Assembly: GCA_027047745.1 (NCBI GenBank)
Contig: JALTUB010000068.1
Location: 1-52,351 of the forward strand
Origin: Sulfurimonas sp.
GTDB lineage: Bacteria; Campylobacterota; Campylobacteria; Campylobacterales; Sulfurimonadaceae
Length of the DNA stretch: 52,351 nucleotides
Direction of reading: 5' to 3'
Shown in pieces: positions 15,832-23,529 of the stretch. Under the pieces are notes generated by a model. That model was given only the letters and a program-made list of their open reading frames with translations. It was not told the DNA's origin and ran no database searches. How positions within the stretch are numbered: the first letter of the stretch is position 1; the number at the start of each line of letters is the position of its first letter. The translations under genes and the position numbers were made by a program.

Positions 15832-16230
15832 ATGGGTATTGAAAATTTAACACCTGCAGAGGGTTCAACACATTCAAGAAAGCGTGTTGGGCGTGGTCAA
15901 GCTAGTGGAACAGGTAAAACTTCTGCTCGTGGACAAAAAGGTCAGAAATCTCGTACAGGTTACAAGAGAAAAAGAAACTTTGAAGGTGGTCAACAACCAC
16001 TTGCTAAGCGTTTACCAAAAATAGGTTTTACATCTAGATTGGTTAAACCTTATGTAATCAATGTTGAGAAGATTAAAGCTGTAGCAGAACTTGAAGAGAT
16101 TACTATGGAAAGTATCCGTAGTGTTCATAAAGTTGCAAACTCTGTTGCTAAAATCAAATTAGTAGGTGCTAGTGCGAAAGATTTAGCATCAAAAATTAAA
16201 GACGAAAATGTTACTACTACAGGTAACTAG
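15832..16230 (+). CDS. rplO: 50S ribosomal protein L15
   Basis: The 132-residue sequence begins with the glycine/arginine-rich L15 tail: KRVGRGQASGTGKTSARGQ, then GYKRKRNFEGGQQPLAKRLP. L15 is a late-assembly protein of the large subunit. Two bases separate it from secY, the gene it precedes in nearly all bacteria. Confidence 0.97.
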   Translation: MGIENLTPAEGSTHSRKRVGRGQASGTGKTSARGQKGQKSRTGYKRKRNFEGGQQPLAKRLPKIGFTSRLVKPYVINVEKIKAVAELEEITMESIRSVHKVANSVAKIKLVGASAKDLASKIKDENVTTTGN

Positions 16231-16232
16231 TT

Positions 16233-17495
16233 GTGAATAAAAATCTAGTAAATAAGATACTTATTACTATCGGTTTTTTATTTATCTATCGCCTACTGGC
16301 TTATGTGCCAGTTCCAGGCGTAGATACTTCAGTTATTGCCTCATTCTTCAACTCTCACCAATCAGATGCTCTTGGACTTATGAATATGTTCAGTGGAAAC
16401 GCTATTAAAAGATTATCTATCATTTCACTTGGTATTATGCCATATATCACTGCTTCAATCATTATGGAGCTTTTAGCTGCAACATTTCCTACTTTAGGTC
16501 AAATGAAAAAAGAGCGTGATGGAATGACAAAGTATATGCAAATTATTCGTTATGCAACTATTGTTATAACATTAATTCAAGCTATTGGTGTAAGTGTTGG
16601 ACTTCAAAGTTTAACTGGACCAACTGGTAACAGTGCCATCTTAGCTGATCACAATACATTTATCCTTCTTTCTGCAGTATCAATGCTTGCAGGAACTATG
16701 TTACTTATGTGGATTGGTGAGCAGATTACACAAAGTGGTATCGGTAATGGTATCTCTCTTATTATCTTTGCTGGTATTGTTTCGGGCATCCCTCGTGCAA
16801 TAGGTCAAACAGTAACTATGCTAAATACAGGAGCTATGAGTTTCATAGTTGTGATAGGTATCTTAGTTTTAATATTTGGTACTGTTGCTATTATTATCTA
16901 TGTTGAGTTAGGTGAGCGTCGTGTTCCTGTAACTTATGCTAAAAAGGTAATGATGCAAAATCAAGATAAACGAGTTATGAATTACATTCCTATTAAAGTA
17001 AACTTAGCTGGTGTTATTCCAGTTATCTTTGCAAGTGCGATATTGATGTTTCCTATGACGGTTTTATCTAGTAGTACAAATCCTACAGTTCAAGCCATTG
17101 CAGACTTTTTACATCCTGGAGGTTACTTTTTTAACTTTTTAACTTTCATGTTTGTTATTTTCTTTGCATTCTTTTATGCTTCTATAACATTTAATGCAAA
17201 AGATATTGCAGACAATCTAAAACGCCAAGGTGGTTTTATTCCTGGTATTCGTACTGGAAAAGCTACTCAAGAGTTTTTAAATGAAACTGCAAGTAGATTG
17301 ACTTTTACTGGTGCTTTATATCTTGGTTTGATTGCAACTTTACCATTTATGATTATAAAAGGTATGGGTGTTCCATTTTACTTTGGTGGAACAGCAGTTC
17401 TTATTGTTGTTCAAGTTGCACTTGATACCATGAGAAAAATCGAGGCTCAAGTTTACATGAGTAAATATGAAACTTTAAGTGCAGTTGGTCTATAG
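16233..17495 (+). CDS. secY: Protein translocase subunit SecY
   Basis: The 420-residue membrane protein is the channel of the SecYEG translocon. It has about ten hydrophobic helices. GIMPYITASIIMELL is the TM2 plug-side signature, GIGNGISLIIFAGIV marks TM4-5, and the cytosolic loop ELGERRVPVTYAKKV carries the conserved Arg used by SecA and ribosomes. The start is GTG 2 bp after rplO (an in-frame ATG is absent nearby). There is no adk between secY and map, unlike E. coli-type and Gram-positive spc operons. Confidence 0.97.
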   Translation: MNKNLVNKILITIGFLFIYRLLAYVPVPGVDTSVIASFFNSHQSDALGLMNMFSGNAIKRLSIISLGIMPYITASIIMELLAATFPTLGQMKKERDGMTKYMQIIRYATIVITLIQAIGVSVGLQSLTGPTGNSAILADHNTFILLSAVSMLAGTMLLMWIGEQITQSGIGNGISLIIFAGIVSGIPRAIGQTVTMLNTGAMSFIVVIGILVLIFGTVAIIIYVELGERRVPVTYAKKVMMQNQDKRVMNYIPIKVNLAGVIPVIFASAILMFPMTVLSSSTNPTVQAIADFLHPGGYFFNFLTFMFVIFFAFFYASITFNAKDIADNLKRQGGFIPGIRTGKATQEFLNETASRLTFTGALYLGLIATLPFMIIKGMGVPFYFGGTAVLIVVQVALDTMRKIEAQVYMSKYETLSAVGL

Positions 17496-17497
17496 TT

Positions 17498-18256
17498 ATG
17501 GCCATCTCGCTTAAAAAACCTCAAGAGATTGAAAAACTAAGAGCCGCTAACAAAATTGTTGGTGGAGCTCTCGAACTACTTCGTGCAAACACTAAAGTTG
17601 GAATGACTTTAAAAGAGATGGATGCTATGGCTGAAGATTATATCAGAAGTCATGGTGCTACTCCATCATTTAAAGGTCTATATGGCTTTCCCAATGCTGT
17701 TTGTACTTCACTAAACCAAGTTATTATTCATGGTATTCCATCTGATTATAAACTACAAGAAGGCGATGTTATCGGTTACGATATTGGTACAAAGCTTGAT
17801 GGTTGGTTTGGTGATGCTGCTATAACAATGGCAGTTGGAGAAATATCTAAAGAAGATGAAGCATTGATAGCATGTTCTAAAGATACTTTACATTATGCTA
17901 TTGACAATATAAAACAGGGCATGAGATTTAAAGAACTATCTTATTTGATGGAGCAATTTATCTTAGATGCTGGTTTTGTACCACTTAAAAACTTTTGTGG
18001 ACATGGTATAGGTAAAAAACCACATGAAGAACCAGAAATTCCAAATTATCTTGAAGGGAACAACCCAAAGGCTGGACCGAAGATAAAAAATGGAATGGTT
18101 TTTTGTTTAGAACCTATGATATGTCAAAAAGATGATAAACCTATTATTTTAGAAAATAAATGGGATGTTGTTAGTGCCGATGGTTTACGCGGTTCACACT
18201 ATGAGCATACTGTTGCAGTTGTAAACGGTAAAGCTGAAATACTATCTCTTGCTTAA
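17498..18256 (+). CDS. map: Methionine aminopeptidase, type I
   Basis: This 252-residue enzyme removes the initiator methionine from nascent proteins. It shows the pita-bread fold motifs: HGIPSDYKLQEGDVIGYDIG (metal Asp), WFGDAAIT (second Asp), NFCGHGIGKKPHEEPEIPN (metal His), the glutamate of CLEPMI and the last one in YEHTVAV. It lacks the N-terminal zinc extension of eukaryotic forms. It is co-located with secY, 2 bp downstream. Confidence 0.97.
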   Translation: MAISLKKPQEIEKLRAANKIVGGALELLRANTKVGMTLKEMDAMAEDYIRSHGATPSFKGLYGFPNAVCTSLNQVIIHGIPSDYKLQEGDVIGYDIGTKLDGWFGDAAITMAVGEISKEDEALIACSKDTLHYAIDNIKQGMRFKELSYLMEQFILDAGFVPLKNFCGHGIGKKPHEEPEIPNYLEGNNPKAGPKIKNGMVFCLEPMICQKDDKPIILENKWDVVSADGLRGSHYEHTVAVVNGKAEILSLA

Positions 18257-18277
18257 GAGTTAAAAAAGGACTTAAAT

Positions 18278-18496
18278 ATGGCTAAAGCTGATGTTATTGA
18301 AGTTGACGGCAAGATTGTTGAAGCATTACCTAATGCAACTTTCCGTGTAGAATTAGAAAATGGACATATAATATTATGCCATATCGCAGGAAAAATGCGT
18401 ATGCATTATATTAAAATACTTCCAGGAGATAAGGTTAAACTTGAACTTACTCCATACTCTCTTGATAAAGGTCGTATCACTTACAGATACAAATAA
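18278..18496 (+). CDS. infA: Translation initiation factor IF-1
   Basis: The 72-residue OB-fold protein (MAKADVIEVDGKIVEALPNA; HIAGKMRMHYIKILPGD; GRITYRYK) is a standard IF-1. It binds the A site of the 30S subunit during initiation. A strong terminator follows within 7 bp, so this is the end of the operon. In Campylobacter relatives rpmJ and the alpha operon usually continue here; they are missing from this window. Confidence 0.98.
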   Translation: MAKADVIEVDGKIVEALPNATFRVELENGHIILCHIAGKMRMHYIKILPGDKVKLELTPYSLDKGRITYRYK

Positions 18497-18502
18497 AACT
18501 TT

Positions 18503-18528
18503 GAGAGGAGTTCACTCCTCTCCTTTTT
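18503..18528 (+). terminator. Rho-independent terminator of the S10-spc operon
   Basis: GAGAGGAG (18503-18510) and CTCCTCTC (18515-18522) form a perfect 8-bp GC-rich stem with a TTCA loop, followed by CTTTTT. It lies 6 bp after the infA stop, an ideal intrinsic terminator. Confidence 0.93.
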
Positions 18529-18573
18529 CCTCTTCGCATAATCTTTTAAATTTCACTAAAAATATTTTACAAA

Positions 18574-18608
18574 CATGTAATATACTTGTAATCAAAATTG
18601 TGTATAAT
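18574..18608 (+). promoter_or_regulatory. Predicted Pho-box promoter upstream of the gene at 18907
   Basis: CATGTAATA (18574-18582) and CTTGTAATC (18585-18593) are direct repeats with an 11-bp period. Nine bases later stands TATAAT (18603-18608). Repeat type, period and spacing are the same as in the four boxes at pstS, pstC and the two porins. The composite inverted repeat starts 2 bp after the -10, so it would form the transcript's leader. Confidence 0.68.
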
Positions 18609-18610
18609 AT

Positions 18611-18880
18611 TAGACTTCTTTCATAACCTAGATATACCTCAGAGGGCTAAAAAGGAGTGAGATAGTGCAAAATAAATTTTTATGCCTAGCCATAGCTAAG
18701 GATAAAATATTTTTTTGTGCTAGATTGCTTCTTTTTAGCCCTTCCGTAGGACACTTTATAGAGAGCTTTACTCTGCGTTAGATAACCTTCACTGTAGCTA
18801 CGGCTACACTGAAGAACATCTGCCTTGATTAAAACTCTCTATAAAGTGCTGAGATATATCTAGGTTATGAAAGAAGTCTA
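18611..18880. repeat. Composite inverted-repeat element in the leader of the gene at 18907
   Basis: The outer arms 18611-18642 and 18849-18880 (starting TAGACTTCTTTCATAACCTA) match in 31 of 32 positions. Arm B, 18643-18742, is closed by AGGGCTAAAAAGGAG and CTTCTTTTTAGCCCT and contains a second nested stem with TAGC-CATA-GCTA at its tip. Arm C, 18752-18848, is closed by a perfect 14-bp stem (CACTTTATAGAGAG) and holds the module CTGCGTTA...TGCCTTGA (18773-18828) around TTCACTGTAGC/GCTACACTGAA. Neither arm codes for protein. The architecture equals that of 7516-7788 although the arm sequences differ. Confidence 0.9.
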
Positions 18881-18906
18881 TCGTAAATTTAATATAAGGA
18901 AAAAAT

Positions 18907-19311
18907 TTGAGTTATTTTGAAAATGCAAAAGTAGGTGACAAAGTTTATGGTCTTATCTTTGGTAAGGGAAAAATTAGTGCTATTTATGAAGAGAGTCATT
19001 ACTCTGTAATGATAACATTTAAAAATGGATATGAAGTGCCATATACAGAAGATGGTGTACCTGGATGGGGGAATTTTAAAAAGCAAACATGTTACTATAG
19101 AAATGACATAGATTTAGTTAAGATAGATTTCTCTCCAGCTACTAAGATATTAAGTGATAAAAAAATTATTAAGTATAGAGAAAAAAATATTTTAGAGGTT
19201 CGTTTACCATCAGGTGCATGGAAAAATGTCAACAAGTGTCCAGATGATTATATTGAAGATATTTGTGAAGCTGAACAGTATTACCTTTTTAGGAAAAAAC
19301 TCAAAAATTAA
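18907..19311 (+). CDS. Hypothetical protein with an SH3/Tudor-like N-terminus, candidate Pho-regulon member
   Basis: The 134-residue product starts with TTG after ATAAGGAAAAAA. The N-terminal half (GDKVYGLIFGKGKI, then VMITFKNGYEVPYTEDG) resembles a small beta-barrel seen in phage and bacterial hypothetical proteins, in which a glycine turn precedes a strand and then a Y-T-x-D-G segment. The C-terminal half (VRLPSGAWKNVNKCPDDYI) is not recognised. It has no signal peptide or membrane helix. It stands alone, with the Pho-type promoter and a 270-bp structured leader upstream and a convergent XRE-like gene downstream. Function unknown. Confidence 0.75.
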   Translation: MSYFENAKVGDKVYGLIFGKGKISAIYEESHYSVMITFKNGYEVPYTEDGVPGWGNFKKQTCYYRNDIDLVKIDFSPATKILSDKKIIKYREKNILEVRLPSGAWKNVNKCPDDYIEDICEAEQYYLFRKKLKN

Positions 19312-19320
19312 TTTAGTAGA

Positions 19321-19614
19321 TTACTTCTCTGTCACATTTTCTTCTTTTGACTTATCGTTTTTTTTGTGTTTAGAAAATCCAGCGCCTTTTTTTGTTTTTG
19401 CTTTGAGTGAAAGCTTTTCAATATCTTCTCGATAGTCCATACCTCTACTATGCATATTTGCAAAACATTGAGCAATAACAGCGATTGTATTAGGTACTTC
19501 ACCCTTTTTTTTGTATGCTTGAATATTTTTCTCACTTACTTTGATAAGAGCACTAAACTTAGGTAAACTAATCTCAGCATCTAATAATAATTTTTTAAAC
19601 TCAATAAATGTCAT
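19321..19614 (-). CDS. Small XRE-like helix-turn-helix protein with a basic tail
   Basis: The 97-residue protein opens MTFIEFKKLLLDAEISLPKF and continues ALIKVSEKNIQAYKKKGEVP, a helix-turn-helix of the XRE kind (the second helix reads S-x-K-N-I-Q-A-Y-K-K). The C-terminal 30 residues are lysine-rich and disordered (SLKAKTKKGAGFSKHKKNDK), which may add nonspecific DNA affinity. A -10 box (TATAAT, complement of 19637-19642) lies about 22 bp before the ATG. It is divergent from the histone-like gene, so it could regulate that gene; this is inference. Confidence 0.75.
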   Translation of the reverse strand: MTFIEFKKLLLDAEISLPKFSALIKVSEKNIQAYKKKGEVPNTIAVIAQCFANMHSRGMDYREDIEKLSLKAKTKKGAGFSKHKKNDKSKEENVTEK

Positions 19615-19670
19615 ATCTGTACCTTTTATGGATTATATTATACAAATTTCTAACTTATATCTATATTTTA

Positions 19671-19699
19671 TTGACATATTTGTAAATAATATATATAAT
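19671..19699 (+). promoter_or_regulatory. Perfect-consensus sigma-70 promoter of the histone-like gene
   Basis: TTGACA (19671-19676), 17 bp, then TATAAT (19694-19699): both hexamers are exact consensus at the optimal spacing. Most other promoters in the window have no matching -35. Strong expression is expected. The start site falls about 45 bp before the ATG at 19751. Confidence 0.8.
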
Positions 19700-19750
19700 G
19701 GTAATAATTTATTACTATTAGTAATTAAATTTAAAATAAAAGGAGCCAAA

Positions 19751-19966
19751 ATGGCAAAAGATTTAAAAAAGAAAGCAGTTAAAAAAGCTGCTAAGAAAGT
19801 TGTTGCAAAGAAAAAAGCAGCCAAGAAAGTTGTTAAAAAGAAAGTTGCAAAAAAAGTAGCTAAGAAAAAAGCAAAAAAGAAAGCACTTAAGAAAAAAGTA
19901 GCTAAGAAAGCTGCAAAAAAGAAAGTTGTAAAAAAATCTTCAAAGAAAAAAGCAACAAAAAAATAA
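19751..19966 (+). CDS. Lysine/alanine-rich histone H1-like protein
   Basis: The ATG at 19751 (AAAGGAGCCAAA before it) gives 71 residues made almost only of Lys, Ala and Val: MAKDLKKKAVKKAAKKVVAK and so on, with repeats of the type K-K-[AV]-A-K-K and a serine pair near the end. Such composition is that of bacterial histone-H1-like proteins (chlamydial Hc1/Hc2, AlgP tail), which coat DNA or polyphosphate; the role here is inferred from composition alone. An in-frame start at 19541 would add 70 residues in AT-rich promoter DNA and is rejected. Confidence 0.85.
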   Translation: MAKDLKKKAVKKAAKKVVAKKKAAKKVVKKKVAKKVAKKKAKKKALKKKVAKKAAKKKVVKKSSKKKATKK

Positions 19967-19997
19967 AACTTTATGAGGAGAAATCCTCTAAAAGTTT
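19966..19997. terminator. Bidirectional terminator between histone-like gene and histidine kinase
   Basis: GAGGA and TCCTC around a GAAA loop are extended by AAACTTT on the left and AAAGTTT on the right, with A-runs upstream and downstream giving T-runs on either strand. The kinase stop codon (TAG, complement of 19988-19990) lies in the stem. It can serve both convergent transcripts. Confidence 0.8.
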
Positions 19998-21367
19998 ATG
20001 CTAAATGTAGAACCTATATTCTCTTGACTTTCTACATTTAGTGTAAAGTTATGAAGTTTCGTTAGATTGTTTACTATAAACAGTCCTAGTCCTAGTGAAT
20101 TGTTCCAACTATTTTTATTTGCTCTATAAAACTTATTTGTTATCTTTTGCAAATCTTTTTTACTTATTCCAACACCTGTATCTATTACTTTTAAGCTATC
20201 TTTATCAAACTTAACATGAACTTCATCCTCTGAGTATTTTAGTGCATTTTCTATAAGGTTTGTTACTACTACACAAAACAGAGCCTTGTCTGCTTTTATC
20301 TCTATATCCTTACTTCCCTCGACGATTACTATCTTATTTGGATAAGTAAGTTTGATATTTTCTACAGCATCGTTTATGAGATTATAGAGATTAATATTGA
20401 CTAGGTTCATGGACATTTGCCCACCGTCTAGTCTGATGCTAAGTCTTAGTGTGTCGATAAGTGAACTTAGTTTATTTCCATTATTATGAATCTTGTTCAA
20501 AAATTTATGACGAATATTTTTATTCAAATTCTCATCATCGAGTAGTGTTTGAGAATAACCATTGATTACAGCGATAGGATTTTTAAACTCATGAGATATT
20601 GCAGAGAGTATGTCATCTTTTTGAGTGTTAGATGCTTCGAGTTTGTTTGTATATTTAGATTTCTGTTTCTCTCTCTTAACGATTATTCTTGAAATTTTTG
20701 TTAGAAGTTTTGTGATAAGTTCAAACTCTTTAGAGAACTCTGAAGAGATATAAGTTGATTTTTTTTTAGCAGCTAAATTTCGTAAAAAAGTTGCAATTTT
20801 TTGTGTTTCATACTCTATTTTTATATTTATTTTATAAGTTATAACAAATACTGCGATAAAGAAAATGATGAGTACAGCTAAAATGCTAAGACCAAGAGAG
20901 AAGATTTGAGCGTTGATATTTTTTAACTCTTTTGCGAGTCTAATGTATATTGTGTGATTGTTATATCTGTATTGCTTCGCGATATAGAGTAAGTTCTCTT
21001 TTATAGTTTTTGAGTATCTAATCCTGTATCCATAATCTTCTTTTCTTGACTCAATAATTTCTGGACGATATTTATGATTGTCCATACTTCTTTTGTCTTT
21101 ATGTGATTCTGCGATTATTTCACCATCTGCGTCTATAATTGTTAGTCGTGTATTGAGCTTGTTTTTTATCTGTTTGGCTAGTTTATCTAAGTTTGTACTT
21201 TTATCTATCTCAAATGTTATGATTTCTATATCTTGAATAAGAGATGCTTTTGTCTGCTCTATATAAAAGTCTTTAACCCAATAGTATGTTATACCTCCAA
21301 CAAGCAAAAAAAATGTTACAAATAAAATAATAAATTTTCTAAGTACAAGTTGTTGGAAACTTAGCAA
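19988..21367 (-). CDS. Sensor histidine kinase of the phosphate locus
   Basis: The 459-residue protein has an N-terminal membrane helix (about 10-32), a periplasmic part of about 130 residues, a second helix (about 163-185), then the kinase core. SAISHEFKNPI holds the phosphorylated His; NLIENALKYS is the N box, DTGVGIS and GLGLGLFIVNN the ATP-lid glycine boxes. It overlaps the response regulator by 7 bases, so the two form a pair. Its place at the end of pstSCAB-phoU suggests a phosphate-starvation sensor, like PhoR or Campylobacter PhosS, but it has a large periplasmic domain that E. coli PhoR lacks. Confidence 0.93.
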   Translation of the reverse strand: MLSFQQLVLRKFIILFVTFFLLVGGITYYWVKDFYIEQTKASLIQDIEIITFEIDKSTNLDKLAKQIKNKLNTRLTIIDADGEIIAESHKDKRSMDNHKYRPEIIESRKEDYGYRIRYSKTIKENLLYIAKQYRYNNHTIYIRLAKELKNINAQIFSLGLSILAVLIIFFIAVFVITYKINIKIEYETQKIATFLRNLAAKKKSTYISSEFSKEFELITKLLTKISRIIVKREKQKSKYTNKLEASNTQKDDILSAISHEFKNPIAVINGYSQTLLDDENLNKNIRHKFLNKIHNNGNKLSSLIDTLRLSIRLDGGQMSMNLVNINLYNLINDAVENIKLTYPNKIVIVEGSKDIEIKADKALFCVVVTNLIENALKYSEDEVHVKFDKDSLKVIDTGVGISKKDLQKITNKFYRANKNSWNNSLGLGLFIVNNLTKLHNFTLNVESQENIGSTFSINF

Positions 21368-22029
21368 AATATATATCCTTCACCACGAATAGCTTGAATG
21401 TAATTTTTTTCTCCAGAAGGGTCTATCTGCTCTTTTAGTCTTTTTATGGCTACATTGACAGTTTTTGATTGTTTATTTAAACTATTTTCCCAAACTCTCT
21501 CTAGCAATATATCGCGTGTTAAAAGAACATCTTTGTTTTTCATAAACTCTAAAAGAAGGTCATGTTCTAAGTGTGTTAGTTTTATCTCTTTGTCTTGGAT
21601 AGTAAAAGTTTTATTGGATGCATGATATGTAATGTCTCTGTGCTTTATAACATCTTGCAATCCACCAGAGCGTTTAATAACTGCTTTAACTCGTGCTTTT
21701 AATTCATTTAGATTAAATGGTTTTGTGATGTAATCATCACCACCACGCTCAAAGCCTTCAAGAATTTGTTCTGAAGAGTCTTTTGCACTTACATAGATAA
21801 CAGGTTGATTGTAGCCCTCTTGCCTTATTTTAGATATATATTGACTACCCTCAACCCCAGGTAAGTTTCTATCCATTAAGATAAGAGAGACATCCTCTTC
21901 ATCAAGAATATCTTTTATGTTAGAAGTGTCTATGCAGGTAATAACATCATAACCATCTTTAGAGAGGGTGTATTCCATTAGGTCTAAGATGTCTTCTGAA
22001 TCTTCAACGATTAAAACTGTATTATTCAT
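21361..22029 (-). CDS. OmpR/PhoB-family response regulator of the phosphate locus
   Basis: The 222-residue protein has a receiver domain (acid pocket VEDSED, phosphoacceptor Asp53 in ILMDRNLPGVEG, Lys in YITKPFNLNE) and a winged-helix DNA-binding domain at the C-terminus (LLERVWEN; KTVNVAIKRLKEQI; IRGEGYIFC). Winged-helix regulators of this type bind tandem direct repeats with an 11-bp period, as found in this region. It lies 18 bp after phoU and overlaps the kinase. I expect it to act as PhoB, or as PhosR does in Campylobacter. Confidence 0.93.
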   Translation of the reverse strand: MNNTVLIVEDSEDILDLMEYTLSKDGYDVITCIDTSNIKDILDEEDVSLILMDRNLPGVEGSQYISKIRQEGYNQPVIYVSAKDSSEQILEGFERGGDDYITKPFNLNELKARVKAVIKRSGGLQDVIKHRDITYHASNKTFTIQDKEIKLTHLEHDLLLEFMKNKDVLLTRDILLERVWENSLNKQSKTVNVAIKRLKEQIDPSGEKNYIQAIRGEGYIFC

Positions 22030-22047
22030 GATAATATTATAACCAAT

Positions 22048-22707
22048 TTAGTTACGGAAGTTTCCACCGATTTTTGCATATACAAGAAGATTTGCAATAC
22101 TGATACTTCTTGCCGCAATCTTTCCACTTTTTCTTAATGCTCTTAACATCTTATGAAATTTTTCAAAACTGCTTGAGTCACTTATCTGAATAGATAAATT
22201 TCTTTCTACCATCTCATATAAGTCATCAGTTTTATTCTCTTCGATTAGAACATCGTTATATATATCTTGTATCTCGTCATCATCATCACAAGTTATCATG
22301 CTTATAGTTGACCTTATGGCAGAAACTGTTGCTGTTTGCATAGGTACTGCATACTCAGTAATAGTTTTAGTATCAACATCCTTGCAAACACCCATAAAAC
22401 CTCTGATAAAACTTCTAGTGTTTGAAGAGGCTCTTGAGAGTTCATTTGTGATTTTAAGATAGGCTATTACTTGTCTTAAATCTCTGGCTTCTGGAGTGTA
22501 AAGTGCTAGTACTTTTATGATGGCATTGTCTATCTCATCTGTTTTTGAATTAACATTTTTTATTTTAGAACGAGCCTCTGAGAATTTGTCTGCATCGCAA
22601 TCATTTAATGCAGATAAAATCAACTCATTTGCATCCAATAGTCCAGTTCCTAAAGCGATTAATTTAGTTTTTATATCGTCTAAATTTGTTTGAAAAGTTT
22701 GTATCAT
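22048..22707 (-). CDS. phoU: Phosphate-uptake regulator PhoU
   Basis: The 219-residue all-helical protein is PhoU: MIQTFQTNLDDIKTKLIALG and a repeated three-helix bundle with acidic E/D-x-x-x-D metal-binding stretches (NSKTDEIDNAI, and VLIEENKTDDLYEMV). PhoU links the Pst transporter to the sensor kinase and keeps the response off when phosphate is plentiful. It is located between pstB and the regulator gene, as expected. The family is variable, so the name rests on motif and context together. Confidence 0.93.
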   Translation of the reverse strand: MIQTFQTNLDDIKTKLIALGTGLLDANELILSALNDCDADKFSEARSKIKNVNSKTDEIDNAIIKVLALYTPEARDLRQVIAYLKITNELSRASSNTRSFIRGFMGVCKDVDTKTITEYAVPMQTATVSAIRSTISMITCDDDDEIQDIYNDVLIEENKTDDLYEMVERNLSIQISDSSSFEKFHKMLRALRKSGKIAARSISIANLLVYAKIGGNFRN

Positions 22708-22736
22708 TTTTATATCCTTTTTTTAATATCTGATTC

Positions 22737-23519
22737 CTAGCCGAATCGACCAGTAATATAATCTTCTGTTCTTTTTTCTTTAGGATTTAAGAAGATATTT
22801 TCTGTTTTATCATACTCTATCAAGTCACCTAAATACATAAATGCTGTAAAATCACTTATACGAGATGCTTGTTGCATGTTATGTGTAACTATGGCAACAC
22901 TAACATCTTTTTTAAGTTCAACTATAAGCTCTTCAATAGCTCCTGTAGAGATTGGGTCAAGTGCAGAGGTTGGTTCATCAAAAAGAAGCACCTCTGGTTT
23001 TACAGCAACAGCACGAGCTATACATAAACGCTGTTGTTGCCCACCTGAGAGTCCCATAGCCGACTTATCTAGTCTGTCATGAACCTCCTTCCATAGAGCA
23101 GAACCTTTTAGTGAAGCTTCTACTCTATCAGAGAGTTCTGTTTTGTTCTTGATACCTGCGATTTTAAGACCATAAGCAACATTATCAAATATGCTCATAG
23201 GAAATGGTGTTGGTTTTTGAAAAATCATACCAACTTTTTGGCGTAATTCTATAAACTCATTCTCTTTTTTAATCTCTAAAATATTTTTATATTTATTTGT
23301 TTGTAGATCTAAAAGCTCAATCTTTCCATCATATTTGTTTCCTGGATAGAGATCATGTATCCTGTTCATAGAACGAAGAAGTGTTGATTTTCCACAACCA
23401 CTTGGACCTATTAGAGCCGTTATCTGATTTTTTTCTATTGGTAGAGTAATATTGTTTAGTGAAGGCTCATCCACCCCTGGGTAGGTAAAAGAGAACTTTT
23501 TGATATTCATAACTGACAT
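22737..23519 (-). CDS. pstB: Phosphate ABC transporter, ATP-binding protein
   Basis: The 260-residue ATPase has Walker A GPSGCGKSTLLRSMNR, the signature LSGGQQQRLCIARA, and Walker B LLFDEPTSALD; the Q-loop QKPTPFPMSIFDNVAYGL is specific to PstB. It powers high-affinity phosphate import through PstCA. It sits 10 bp downstream of pstA and 29 bp upstream of phoU. Confidence 0.98.
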   Translation of the reverse strand: MSVMNIKKFSFTYPGVDEPSLNNITLPIEKNQITALIGPSGCGKSTLLRSMNRIHDLYPGNKYDGKIELLDLQTNKYKNILEIKKENEFIELRQKVGMIFQKPTPFPMSIFDNVAYGLKIAGIKNKTELSDRVEASLKGSALWKEVHDRLDKSAMGLSGGQQQRLCIARAVAVKPEVLLFDEPTSALDPISTGAIEELIVELKKDVSVAIVTHNMQQASRISDFTAFMYLGDLIEYDKTENIFLNPKEKRTEDYITGRFG

Positions 23520-23529
23520 AATATTTTCC

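Noticed and set aside
7516..18880. attC/integron-like sites, because the modules are about 54 bp with conserved ends and variable palindromic centres.
   Set aside because: attC ends are RYYYAAC and GTTRRRY; the ends here are CAAGGC and AACGMAG. There are no promoterless cassettes or integrase nearby.
19671..19699. A sixth Pho box at the histone-like gene, because of TTTGTAAAT near its -10.
   Set aside because: There is only one repeat-like word and its distance to the -10 is 6 bp, not the 9 bp seen in the five others.
19541..19750. A 70-residue N-terminal extension of the histone-like protein.
   Set aside because: This stretch is AT-rich promoter DNA containing TTGACA and TATAAT; the ATG at 19751 follows AAAGGAG.
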